Of a DNA stretch of 18,913 bases, positions 1 to 9,546 are shown piece by piece. The stretch's first letter is position 1. Every line of letters starts with the position of its first letter. Source of the stretch: CAZQKL01 sp964593895 [NCBI: uncultured bacterium] (lineage in GTDB: Bacteria > DYJV01). Location: assembly GCA_964593895.1 (NCBI GenBank), contig CAZQKL010000035.1, forward strand, positions 419 through 19,331, written 5' to 3'. The notes under the pieces were generated by a model. It saw only the letters and a program-made list of their open reading frames with translations. It was not told where the DNA came from and did not search any database. The translations under genes and the position numbers were made by a program.

Positions 1-3000
1 GCCAAACATTATCTTTCTTTAATAAAACTCTACCATCTTTTGTAAGAGAAATATTTTTTTGACTTATTTCTGGTGCTATTTTAACATCAGATACATAGAG
101 AGGGATTTTTGATTTTGCAACGATAAAATCAGCTTTTTTTGTAGCTTTATCAACTTTTAACTGGAAGTTATTTATATTTAACTCTCTTTTAACTCCTTCA
201 ACTATAAAATCCTTAATTTTTAAGGTTTTATTTTCTTCTTTAATTAATGGTTTTTCAGGGTCAGGAACTTCAGGGAGACTCTGAGCAATTAATTTTTCTT
301 TTTCATCAGGAATTCCTTTAATTTCAGGTCTATTCACAACCCCTTCTGTAATATCTATTCCAACAGTATCAACAATTTTATCAACACCTACTTGTTTTTC
401 TTTAATATCATCTTTGATTTTTTCAAATAATCTATCAGAAACTTTTACAAAGGTGTTTACAACATTTCTATCAATCCCTTCCTCAGAAATTTTAACAATT
501 CCTGAACCTATTTTGCTTATTCCTTTTACAACATTAATAGCATTAATTTGGGTAAAATCTTTTTTATCAATTCCACTTATAGTATCTCCAACTTTGTTTG
601 TAACTTCCAATCCTTTATTTTTTGCAGTCAAAGTTAAAGACTGTTTTACATCTTCTGGTGCTATTTTATTAACCTCTTTTACCTTATCAATTATCTTTCC
701 GGTGGTTTCAGAAGTAACTTTTAAAATATTTGTTAAATCATTGGTATTTTTAGTTAATTTTTTCCCAACATCTATTGCTTTTGTCACAATATTAACAGTT
801 TTATCAATAATTTGAGTTACTTCTTGAGGAGTTCCCTCCGCCTTTACACCTGCCTTTAGACCAATATCAGCTAAAGTATCAACTGTTAAGGTCATATTTG
901 TTAAATCTTTGATATTATCTGCTTTACCAACTAATTTTGAAACATTTTCAGAAATATCAGTAATTTTATCTTTTAAATTTGAAAGCTGGTCAGTTGAGCC
1001 TTTATTTTCAATAATTTTTGATATCTTTTTAATATTTGTAATAGTTTCCTTAACTTTATCTGTATTAATTTTGCCACCAAGTTCTCTTACTCTTGCAGTT
1101 AGATTTATTAATTTTTTTAAATTTTCAACTATTCTTAAAGCTGTATCTGGGGTTAACTCTTTATATTTTCCAGCTTTATCAATTAGGTCTAATTCATCTT
1201 TCCAATTATTGTCCACATCTTTCTCAATTTGAGAAGTTATGTTCTGAGTTTTTTCAATTGTGGAAGTTATACTTTCTATATTTCCTGAAATTTGGGTAAT
1301 ATAACTTTCAATTTCATTTTCTTCTTCTGCTTTATTTTCTGATGGGATATAACCTCCACCAGCTCCGCCACCTCCTCCACAATTTGAAGATAATAGAATA
1401 TCTATTGAACTATCTGGATAAAAAGCACCATAAATTATTCTCAAAGTATCTGAACTACTTCCAGATGTTGCAGAATTATAAGAAATTTGAATTGTGCAAT
1501 TATCATTGTATGTTAAAAATTTTCCAATGCAATTTGAAGTGTTTAAAAGTGAAAAACCACCAGAATTATTTACAAGAAATATATCAAATATTTTCCCTTT
1601 CCCATATCCAGTATTTTCAATCAATAAATTTTTTGTTTGAGAACCACAAGAAAAATCAATTGAGACAGGATTTCCAATTAAAGATGGACAGAAATCATTT
1701 ATATTATCATCAAAAAGATTTAACTGTATATTTGAATTTGAAGAAGAAGTTATAACGTCTGCATCTGAAATGTGAGAAACTAACTCACTACTTGAATAAT
1801 AGTAATAAGTTTTAATTAATCTTACTCCAACTTTTATTGAACTTATATTTTGCGGAATATAAACCTTAAAATATCCATCAATTATTCTACTTTTTCCAAT
1901 TAATGAATTGTTATCTCCTGAAAATATATAAACATATCCTGTTTGATTATCACCAGTGGATGGTCCTTCAAATGTTCCCTCTATAAAATTTGAAGTCTCA
2001 TCCAAATTAACATTTAGTGTAATATTATCATTTAAATTTAATGAATTTAAATATGTTTTATTATCCTTGTAAATTCTTAATGTATAATTTCCCGCATTAA
2101 GGCCTCCAATTGTAAAATTATCATTTATATCAGGATAAGTAACATAAATTGTTGTATTATCTTTAATTAACTGAATTTCAGCATCAGGTTCATCCACCTG
2201 ACCGGTTATTCTATATCCTAAATCAATATAAATATCCTCATGAAAATTAGAATGAATTAAGACATTATCTCCATTAAAAAGAAACTGCTCAAATTTTGGA
2301 GCATCTTGATGGGTTAATGTTGGTTTAAATTGAATAGAAAATTTATAATCATTTGGAGGTAAAAAAGATAAATCTATTGTTTTAAAAAAATTATTTTCAA
2401 TATCAAATTTTTTTAACACTCTCCATTGATTTTGACTATCTTTCATAAATATTTTAAATATAAAATTACTGAAATTTGTAGGCGCATTCTTTATGGTAAT
2501 AGTTGCATTATCAACTGGCGGAGTATTAAAATAATTTGAAAAGTCAAGTGATGTTGTTGTATCTTTAATTTCAACCTCTTTCCATGAATCAAAATCTTTT
2601 ATGGTTCCATTATCATATTTTACCCATCCCCAGAAAAGATATTTTGTTTTTAATAATCGGAGAGAGATATTATCTGTATTATCAAAAAAATTTGATTTTG
2701 GCTCTTCTCCACCATCTTTTACCATTGCATAAATTTCACCTTCAGAAACATTTTGACCTAAATTTATTGTAATAGTTTTGTAAGATGAATTATCTTCACA
2801 TGTAAATGTGTTATATGAATTGTCTGGATTATTTGAAATGGAAATTGTTTCATTTGTAATGTTATCATTAGTTAGATAATAAATTTTCAACCTATTTATT
2901 GGAAATTCAATGTTACTGTTTTCAGTCAATAACGTTTGATTATCAAGGATAAAATAACATTCTGGAGGCATACAAAACTTTAAATAATATTTTCCAGGTT

Positions 3001-5173
3001 TAAGATGTTCAAAAGAAAATGAATTGTTATCACTTGAAATTTCAGTTATTTCAACTAATTTATCTATTAATGAATTATTATCAATTTTATATAGTTTCAA
3101 TTTACCTTGCCATGGACTTCCAAATGGAGGGGTAAATTCACCTGAAATTTTTAAACCACCAACATAGTTATTTTTATCAAATGTTACATTATCATTACCA
3201 GCTTTTGCAGAAAAAATATTGAAAATTGTTATATTATCTGAGGTTTTATAGGAAAAAGTATACCATAATCCAGGCACAAGTCCTTTAATTGTAAAATTAT
3301 CGTTATTATCAATTTCAACTGGAAAGGTTATATTATCTGTTAAATACGGATAATCGTATTTATAAAATTTTACAGTTAAATTGTCACCATTATTATAATT
3401 ATCAATATGACCTTTTATAGTTTCACCAAGAGACAGTTGTATAGGAATACTAATATCCCAAAATCTTTCAGGAGTAATCTTTATTATTGTAGCATTATCA
3501 ATATTAATTGGTGAGGGATTTCCACCTGAATTTTCATTATACCAGGAAATGGTGTAATTATCATAAGGACCTGCTCCAATTATGTAATATGAGTAATTAT
3601 CCCATGGAACAACTTTATATTCAAACTCTCCATTAACATCTGTTTTTGTAACAATACATTCTTGTGGCATATAACTTATTTGAGAAAATTTTTTTATAAG
3701 TGGACAGATGTAAACAGGGGTATTTTTAACATTATCCCCGCCTGTTTTGGTTATTGTTCCTGAAAAAATATAATCACCAAAATGAACATAGCAAGTTTTA
3801 TTGTCATTCATATTTAATGTGATTGATGGAAAAGAAATCTCTATACATCCTCCCCACCCTGAAAATGAACTTCCATTGGTAGGATTTGCAGATAAATTAA
3901 CAATAGTGTTTAATTTGTAATGAAATTCACATGACTGATTATCTAAGGATGAATTATCTTTTTCACATGAAGGATAATCACCATTAATAAAAGGATTTGA
4001 AAGAACATATCCTGTTTTACCAAAAATATATAATTTTAATGTATAAGGTTTAAAAATATACGCAAAATTATTGGTAGAAAAATTTGAATTAAAATATCCT
4101 ATTACTATACTATCAGTCCTGTTATCATAAAATCCATCAAGAGGTTTTGCAGATTTTATATTTGAGACAATATTACAATAATTTGTAGAATTATCACTAA
4201 GAGTATAAACTGGAGTAGTAGAATTATCAGATTTATTGTATTTAACAATTGAAATATTATCGGTTATTGTATAGTAAGTTATAAAAACATTTCCATTACT
4301 ATCAACATTTAAAGTTGAATATGTCCCATTATCATTATCAATCTGGAGAATTGATATATTATCAGCATCTTTTATAACTGCAAGTTTTAATCCTGTGTTA
4401 TTATCAAAGTATGAAATATATGTTATATTATCTGGAGAATAAAATTTAATATCTGAAATCCCATTATTTCCAGTAGAATTGTCAATAATTATCTTTTCAT
4501 GGGTTACATTATCTCCAATCCATAAAATTTGATTTGAACCATAATGATATGTTATTCTTAATTTATTATCTGTGTCAATAACAGCAGATAATTCTAAAAA
4601 TTTAGAAGTTGCATTATCATCAACTTCAGTAGTTGAAATCACATCTCCATTTTTTGTAACTTTTTTATAATAAATATAGTTTCCTGTTGAATTATCAAAT
4701 GAATAAATAATATGGCTTATTGTTGAATTATCTACAACAATATATAAAGAATTCAAATTGCTTATTGAGACATTATCAATCTCTTTTGGATTTCCACTTC
4801 CATTATCAAAATATAATTTTTTTGAAGAATTATCAAAAAATACAATATAAGGATTTGTTTCATTATCAAGTGCTAAACTCACTGGTCCACAACTTCCCAC
4901 TGTTGAAATTATATTTTCATAAGATAAAGTTAAAGAACCATTATCTTTTCTATAAATTATTGAAGAATTGGGTTTACAATACACCATATGAATATAACTT
5001 TTATTATCAAGTCTTACAAATAATGAATTTGGAGAAAAATCTGAACATGAAAGAGTGGAATTATAAATTGGTGTAAATGTGTAATTATCTGGGCTGACAG
5101 GAGAGCCTCCTGCAAAAATTAAAGATATAAAACAAAATAAATAAAATATAAAGAAAATTATGATTTTTTTCAT
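1..5173 (-). CDS. Giant exported multidomain protein with ~47 Asp-Asn-X-Ser/Thr motifs, C-terminus beyond the left edge
   Basis: An uninterrupted frame of 1,724 codons starts at the ATG at 5173 (Shine-Dalgarno AAGGAAAG about 6 bases upstream) and leaves the window without a stop. The N-terminus is a signal peptide (MKK, a hydrophobic stretch to about residue 20, then AGGS). By eye the order is: residues ~25-345, repeated short blades like a beta-propeller of the BNR/sialidase kind; ~400-463, a divergent InlB B-repeat (GSSFSGWGGC); ~465-1040, several carboxypeptidase-regulatory/Cna-B-like beta domains (TKTDVNGEF, GLVPGLWYTF, GLNAGNYTL); ~1175-1262, an ASH/choice-of-anchor-D-like domain; ~1263-1274, a glycine-rich linker; then a long helical, coiled-coil-like tail. 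Asp-Asn-X-Ser/Thr recurs throughout residues 25-1240 and is absent from the tail. Paired cysteines suggest an extracytoplasmic location. Surface exposure and N-glycosylation are inferences; the function is unknown. Confidence 0.9.
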   Translation of the reverse strand, partial: MKKIIIFFIFYLFCFISLIFAGGSPVSPDNYTFTPIYNSTLSCSDFSPNSLFVRLDNKSYIHMVYCKPNSSIIYRKDNGSLTLSYENIISTVGSCGPVSLALDNETNPYIVFFDNSSKKLYFDNGSGNPKEIDNVSISNLNSLYIVVDNSTISHIIYSFDNSTGNYIYYKKVTKNGDVISTTEVDDNATSKFLELSAVIDTDNKLRITYHYGSNQILWIGDNVTHEKIIIDNSTGNNGISDIKFYSPDNITYISYFDNNTGLKLAVIKDADNISILQIDNDNGTYSTLNVDSNGNVFITYYTITDNISIVKYNKSDNSTTPVYTLSDNSTNYCNIVSNIKSAKPLDGFYDNRTDSIVIGYFNSNFSTNNFAYIFKPYTLKLYIFGKTGYVLSNPFINGDYPSCEKDNSSLDNQSCEFHYKLNTIVNLSANPTNGSSFSGWGGCIEISFPSITLNMNDNKTCYVHFGDYIFSGTITKTGGDNVKNTPVYICPLIKKFSQISYMPQECIVTKTDVNGEFEYKVVPWDNYSYYIIGAGPYDNYTISWYNENSGGNPSPINIDNATIIKITPERFWDISIPIQLSLGETIKGHIDNYNNGDNLTVKFYKYDYPYLTDNITFPVEIDNNDNFTIKGLVPGLWYTFSYKTSDNITIFNIFSAKAGNDNVTFDKNNYVGGLKISGEFTPPFGSPWQGKLKLYKIDNNSLIDKLVEITEISSDNNSFSFEHLKPGKYYLKFCMPPECYFILDNQTLLTENSNIEFPINRLKIYYLTNDNITNETISISNNPDNSYNTFTCEDNSSYKTITINLGQNVSEGEIYAMVKDGGEEPKSNFFDNTDNISLRLLKTKYLFWGWVKYDNGTIKDFDSWKEVEIKDTTTSLDFSNYFNTPPVDNATITIKNAPTNFSNFIFKIFMKDSQNQWRVLKKFDIENNFFKTIDLSFLPPNDYKFSIQFKPTLTHQDAPKFEQFLFNGDNVLIHSNFHEDIYIDLGYRITGQVDEPDAEIQLIKDNTTIYVTYPDINDNFTIGGLNAGNYTLRIYKDNKTYLNSLNLNDNITLNVNLDETSNFIEGTFEGPSTGDNQTGYVYIFSGDNNSLIGKSRIIDGYFKVYIPQNISSIKVGVRLIKTYYYYSSSELVSHISDADVITSSSNSNIQLNLFDDNINDFCPSLIGNPVSIDFSCGSQTKNLLIENTGYGKGKIFDIFLVNNSGGFSLLNTSNCIGKFLTYNDNCTIQISYNSATSGSSSDTLRIIYGAFYPDSSIDILLSSNCGGGGGAGGGYIPSENKAEEENEIESYITQISGNIESITSTIEKTQNITSQIEKDVDNNWKDELDLIDKAGKYKELTPDTALRIVENLKKLINLTARVRELGGKINTDKVKETITNIKKISKIIENKGSTDQLSNLKDKITDISENVSKLVGKADNIKDLTNMTLTVDTLADIGLKAGVKAEGTPQEVTQIIDKTVNIVTKAIDVGKKLTKNTNDLTNILKVTSETTGKIIDKVKEVNKIAPEDVKQSLTLTAKNKGLEVTNKVGDTISGIDKKDFTQINAINVVKGISKIGSGIVKISEEGIDRNVVNTFVKVSDRLFEKIKDDIKEKQVGVDKIVDTVGIDITEGVVNRPEIKGIPDEKEKLIAQSLPEVPDPEKPLIKEENKTLKIKDFIVEGVKRELNINNFQLKVDKATKKADFIVAKSKIPLYVSDVKIAPEISQKNISLTKDGRVLLKKDNVW

Positions 5174-5200
5174 AATATGCTTTCCTTTTTTATAATTTAT

Positions 5201-5229
5201 TTTATAAATTATTTCTACTAAAAAATCAA
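5201..5229 (-). promoter_or_regulatory. Candidate sigma-70-type promoter of the giant exported protein
   Basis: Read on the minus strand, TTGATT (5229-5224) and TATAAA (5206-5201) are separated by 17 bases. They lie about 30 bases upstream of the start codon and just ahead of the ribosome binding site AAGGAAAG. The whole region is AT-rich, so chance matches are likely. The spacing and the back-to-back placement with the dapL promoter support the call. Confidence 0.5.
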
Positions 5230-5239
5230 TTCAAAATTC

Positions 5240-5268
5240 TTGAAAAAAAAGTTTTTTTATTTTATAAG
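5240..5268 (+). promoter_or_regulatory. Candidate sigma-70-type promoter of dapL
   Basis: TTGAAA (5240-5245) and TATAAG (5263-5268) are separated by exactly 17 bases. Transcription would begin near 5275, leaving a short leader that carries the ribosome binding site AGGGGTG (5286-5292) four bases before the ATG at 5297. It is divergent from the promoter of the giant exported protein. Confidence 0.6.
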
Positions 5269-5296
5269 GGCGAAAATTTTTTCTTAGGGGTGTGAA

Positions 5297-7502
<2,206 letters not shown>

Positions 7503-7536
7503 TAAGGAGGGGGATTAGTAAAATTTTAAAGAAAAA

Positions 7537-7794
7537 TCAGTTAACAGGATAAACACTTATTTTTTTTCTTTTCTTATCCAATCTTTCAAATTTAACAATC
7601 CCATCTATTAATGCATAAATTGTATAATCTTTCCCCATTCCAACATTTAATCCTGGATGAAACTTTGTTCCTCTTTGTCTAACAATTATATTTCCAGGTT
7701 TTACTCTTTCTCCATCATATTTCTTTACTCCAAGTCTTTTACTTATACTATCTCTTCCATTACGAGTGCTACCACCAGCTTTTTTATGTGCCAT
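7537..7794 (-). CDS. rpmA: 50S ribosomal protein L27
   Basis: Bacterial L27, whose N-terminal tail reaches the peptidyl-transferase centre. The 85 residues begin [16 protein letters not shown] and contain [21 protein letters not shown], both diagnostic. The N-terminus is directly AHKK, with no cleavable extension of the kind seen in Staphylococcus and Firmicutes. The ribosome binding site GGAGGTGT lies inside the last codons of rplU, four bases separate the two genes, and they are surely cotranscribed. Confidence 0.98.
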   Translation of the reverse strand: MAHKKAGGSTRNGRDSISKRLGVKKYDGERVKPGNIIVRQRGTKFHPGLNVGMGKDYTIYALIDGIVKFERLDKKRKKISVYPVN

Positions 7795-7798
7795 TTAA

Positions 7799-8116
7799 CT
7801 ACACCTCCTTTGCAATCTCTTTAATTTTTACTTTTGAATACCACTGTCTATGACCTTTTTTCCTTCTATAATTTTTTCTTCTCTTATACTTAAACACAAT
7901 AATTTTTTTATCTTTCTTTGTTTCCAATACCTCACCTATAATTTTAACTTTTTCTACATATGGAGAGCCAACAATCAATTCATTATCATCTTTATATAAC
8001 AGAACTTTATCAAAAACGCATTCTTCACCTTGAGGTGTATCTAACTTTTCAATTTTTATTGTATCTCCCTCTGAAACTCTGTATTGTTTCCCACCTGTTT
8101 CTATAACTGCATACAT
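7799..8116 (-). CDS. rplU: 50S ribosomal protein L21
   Basis: Bacterial L21, a 23S rRNA-binding protein of the large subunit. It has 105 residues with the family opening MYAVIETGGKQYRVSEGD and the basic C-terminal segment KYKRRKNYRRKKGHRQ. The ATG is preceded 7 bases upstream by GGAGG. It is the first gene of the rplU-rpmA-(terminator)-obg unit. Confidence 0.98.
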   Translation of the reverse strand: MYAVIETGGKQYRVSEGDTIKIEKLDTPQGEECVFDKVLLYKDDNELIVGSPYVEKVKIIGEVLETKKDKKIIVFKYKRRKNYRRKKGHRQWYSKVKIKEIAKEV

Positions 8117-8144
8117 ATTAAATCCTCCAAAAAATTGTCGGAGC

Positions 8145-8173
8145 TACATAATTAATTTTTTAATTTTTGTCAA
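8145..8173 (-). promoter_or_regulatory. Promoter of the rplU-rpmA operon
   Basis: On the minus strand a consensus TTGACA (8173-8168) is followed after 17 bases by TATGTA (8150-8145), 28 bases upstream of the rplU ATG. The -10 element is poor. The short leader contains CTCC near its 5' end that could pair with the GGAG of the ribosome binding site (4 bp only). It might allow modest self-control by L21, but it is too weak to claim. Confidence 0.5.
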
Positions 8174-8179
8174 GAAAAA

Positions 8180-8845
8180 TTAAACAATCCTTGTTTTTTC
8201 AATAATGCTAATCACATTGTAACCTTTATCATTGATTTGAGATACAATTTTTTTTGTATCTTCAATTACTTCAGTTCTTATTATTAAATGTTTTTTATGC
8301 AAATATTGAGGTAAACTCATTACAGATAGCATTTTTATTTCAATGTTATTTTCATTCATAATATTCACAACATCAATTATTGCCTGATTTGATTTATCTT
8401 CATCAACTTCTATTGTAAATCTTGTTACAGGTTTGTCAAGCCCATTCATTTGCACCATTACATTAAATAAATCATTTGAAGAAATATATCCAACAAGTTT
8501 ACCATTTTCTAAAACAGGTAATCCACCTATTTGGTATTTATGCATTATATATGCAGCCTGTTCAAATGATGTATCTGGATCCACAGTAATAACATCTTTA
8601 TGCATTACATCTTTTACTGTCATTTTGGACAATAAATAATTTAACTCATAAATACTTAATGTTGTTGCCTTTGAAGGAGTTGCTTCTTTTAAACCTCTAC
8701 GTGATACTATTCCAACAAGTTTTCCATCATCAACCACAGGCAGTCTTTTAATGTTATTATCTTTCATGATTTTTAAAGCATCATAAATAGATGTGCTACT
8801 TGGAATTGTAATAACATGTGTTTTCATAAAATCTCTAACTCTCAT
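8180..8845 (-). CDS. AcuB-like protein: two CBS domains plus C-terminal ACT-like domain
   Basis: A 221-residue cytoplasmic protein. Residues ~1-55 form one CBS motif (VRDFMKTHVITIPSSTSIYDALKIM, then RLPVVDDGKLVGIVS) and ~75-130 a second (TVKDVMHKDVITVDPDTSFEQAAYIM, then GGLPVLENGKLVGYIS). Residues ~140-215 resemble an ACT domain. CBS pairs usually bind adenine nucleotides and ACT domains bind amino acids, so it is probably a metabolite sensor, but no partner can be named. The start ATG follows AAAGGAGT. It is divergent from the mocA-xdhC-lar gene set and shares a palindrome-bearing intergenic region with it. AcuB in Bacillus is linked to acetoin use; no acetoin genes are here, so I give no symbol. 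Confidence 0.85.
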   Translation of the reverse strand: MRVRDFMKTHVITIPSSTSIYDALKIMKDNNIKRLPVVDDGKLVGIVSRRGLKEATPSKATTLSIYELNYLLSKMTVKDVMHKDVITVDPDTSFEQAAYIMHKYQIGGLPVLENGKLVGYISSNDLFNVMVQMNGLDKPVTRFTIEVDEDKSNQAIIDVVNIMNENNIEIKMLSVMSLPQYLHKKHLIIRTEVIEDTKKIVSQINDKGYNVISIIEKTRIV

Positions 8846-8873
8846 TTTTTTACTCCTTTTAATTTTTTATCTA

Positions 8874-8885
8874 ATTGTTAACAAT
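8874..8885. promoter_or_regulatory. Perfect 12-bp palindrome in the divergent intergenic region
   Basis: ATTGTTAACAAT is its own reverse complement. It lies 29 bases upstream of the CBS-protein start codon. A weak candidate -10 for that gene (TAACAA on the minus strand) falls inside it. It is operator-like in size, but short palindromes are frequent in AT-rich DNA. Confidence 0.35.
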
Positions 8886-8898
8886 AATGTTTTTCAAA

Positions 8899-8916
8899 GT
8901 CAATAATTTTATTGAC
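8899..8916. promoter_or_regulatory. Perfect 18-bp inverted repeat, candidate operator shared by two divergent transcripts
   Basis: GTCAATAA (8899-8906) and TTATTGAC (8909-8916) are exact reverse complements around TT. The right arm overlaps a TTGACA (8912-8917) that could be the -35 of the mocA-like gene. The left arm overlaps TTGACT on the minus strand (8903-8898), a possible -35 of the CBS-protein gene. A dimeric regulator bound here could block both transcripts. Confidence 0.5.
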
Positions 8917-8940
8917 AATAAAAAATTATTAAGCGATAAA
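8912..8940 (+). promoter_or_regulatory. Weak candidate promoter of the mocA-xdhC-larE-larB unit
   Basis: A consensus TTGACA (8912-8917) is followed after 17 bases by GATAAA (8935-8940), a four-of-six match. Transcription would begin at about 8947, on or next to the start codon, so the message would have almost no leader. The alternative is a better promoter that I did not recognise further upstream. Confidence 0.3.
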
Positions 8941-8946
8941 GGTAAC

Positions 8947-9546
8947 ATGAAAAAAATAGGAGGAGGAATTTTAGCTGCTGGGCAATCAAAAAGATTTGGT
9001 GAACCTAAACAATTATTGAAATGGGGAGATACTACAATTCTTGGTAAAGTAGTTAAGGAATTTAAAAAAGCTAAATTTAATAAAACATATATTGTTCTTG
9101 GAGCTTATTATAAAAAAATTTTAAAAAAATTGTTATCAGAATTTACAGATTGCAAAATCTTATTTAACAATAATTGGAAACATGGAATGTTTACATCAAT
9201 AAAAAAAATTGTAGAAAAAGCTATTGAAGATAATTTAGATTATATTTTAATTCATCAGGCTGATATGCCTTTTATAAATAGCAGAATATTAAATTTATTC
9301 ATACAAAATTCCTTAACTTCTTCATCTGAATTAATTATTGGAACTTTTGAAAATAAACCTTCTCATCCATATGTTTTATCAAAAAAATTATTCAATGAAG
9401 TATTAAATCTTAATGGTGAAGAAGGGATTAGGCCAATTATTAGAAAATATTTTGAAAGTTCAACAAAAATTAAAGTTCCATATTTAATTGGAAAACAAGA
9501 TATAGATACATGGCAAGACTACTGGAGGTTAAAAAATGGAATTTAG
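8947..9546 (+). CDS. mocA: MobA/MocA-like nucleotidyltransferase (probable molybdenum cofactor cytidylyltransferase)
   Basis: Likely attaches CMP to molybdopterin-Mo for xanthine-dehydrogenase-type hydroxylases. From the ATG at 8947 (AAAGG just upstream) it has 199 residues. The nucleotide-binding signature GILAAGQSKRFGEPKQLL is at residues 7-23. The acidic metal site lies in HQADMPFI, where homologues usually read DQP or DMP, and the family features GEEGIRPI and IDTWQDYWRL follow. An upstream TTG (8875) in the same frame would add 24 residues before the conserved beta-strand and is less likely. It overlaps xdhC by 11 bases. XdhC as the next gene strongly favours the MCD rather than the MGD branch. 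CTP versus another nucleotide is inferred. Confidence 0.8.
   Translation: MKKIGGGILAAGQSKRFGEPKQLLKWGDTTILGKVVKEFKKAKFNKTYIVLGAYYKKILKKLLSEFTDCKILFNNNWKHGMFTSIKKIVEKAIEDNLDYILIHQADMPFINSRILNLFIQNSLTSSSELIIGTFENKPSHPYVLSKKLFNEVLNLNGEEGIRPIIRKYFESSTKIKVPYLIGKQDIDTWQDYWRLKNGI

Noticed and set aside
1263-1387. Glycine-rich stretch in the giant gene as a sorting signal such as a GlyGly- or CFI-box C-terminus
   Set aside because: The frame continues for at least 450 more residues after it, so it is an internal linker rather than a C-terminal sorting motif.
414-5076. Several plus-strand open frames of 62-137 codons (for example 414-815, 1342-1755 and 4720-5076)
   Set aside because: They lie opposite the continuous 1,724-codon minus-strand gene, their translations are low-complexity Leu/Tyr/His/Asn or Ile/Phe/Thr strings, and none shows a recognisable domain. 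They are mirror effects of the repeated ATTATC on this strand.
1-5173. Repeated ATTATC/GATAAT as a DNA-level signal such as an uptake sequence or repeated protein-binding site
   Set aside because: The copies are almost all in the same reading frame as GAT AAT (Asp-Asn), are followed by Ser/Thr at +2, and stop at the domain boundary, so selection on the protein is the simpler explanation. A genome-wide count would settle it.
5174-5296. Possible small RNA or riboswitch between the giant gene and dapL
   Set aside because: The 123 bases are very AT-rich with no stable stem. They are filled by two promoter-like pairs and two ribosome binding sites.
8117-8179. L21-leader-type structured RNA upstream of rplU
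   Set aside because: Only a 4-bp CTCC/GGAG pairing with a long loop is visible, too weak for a structured leader.
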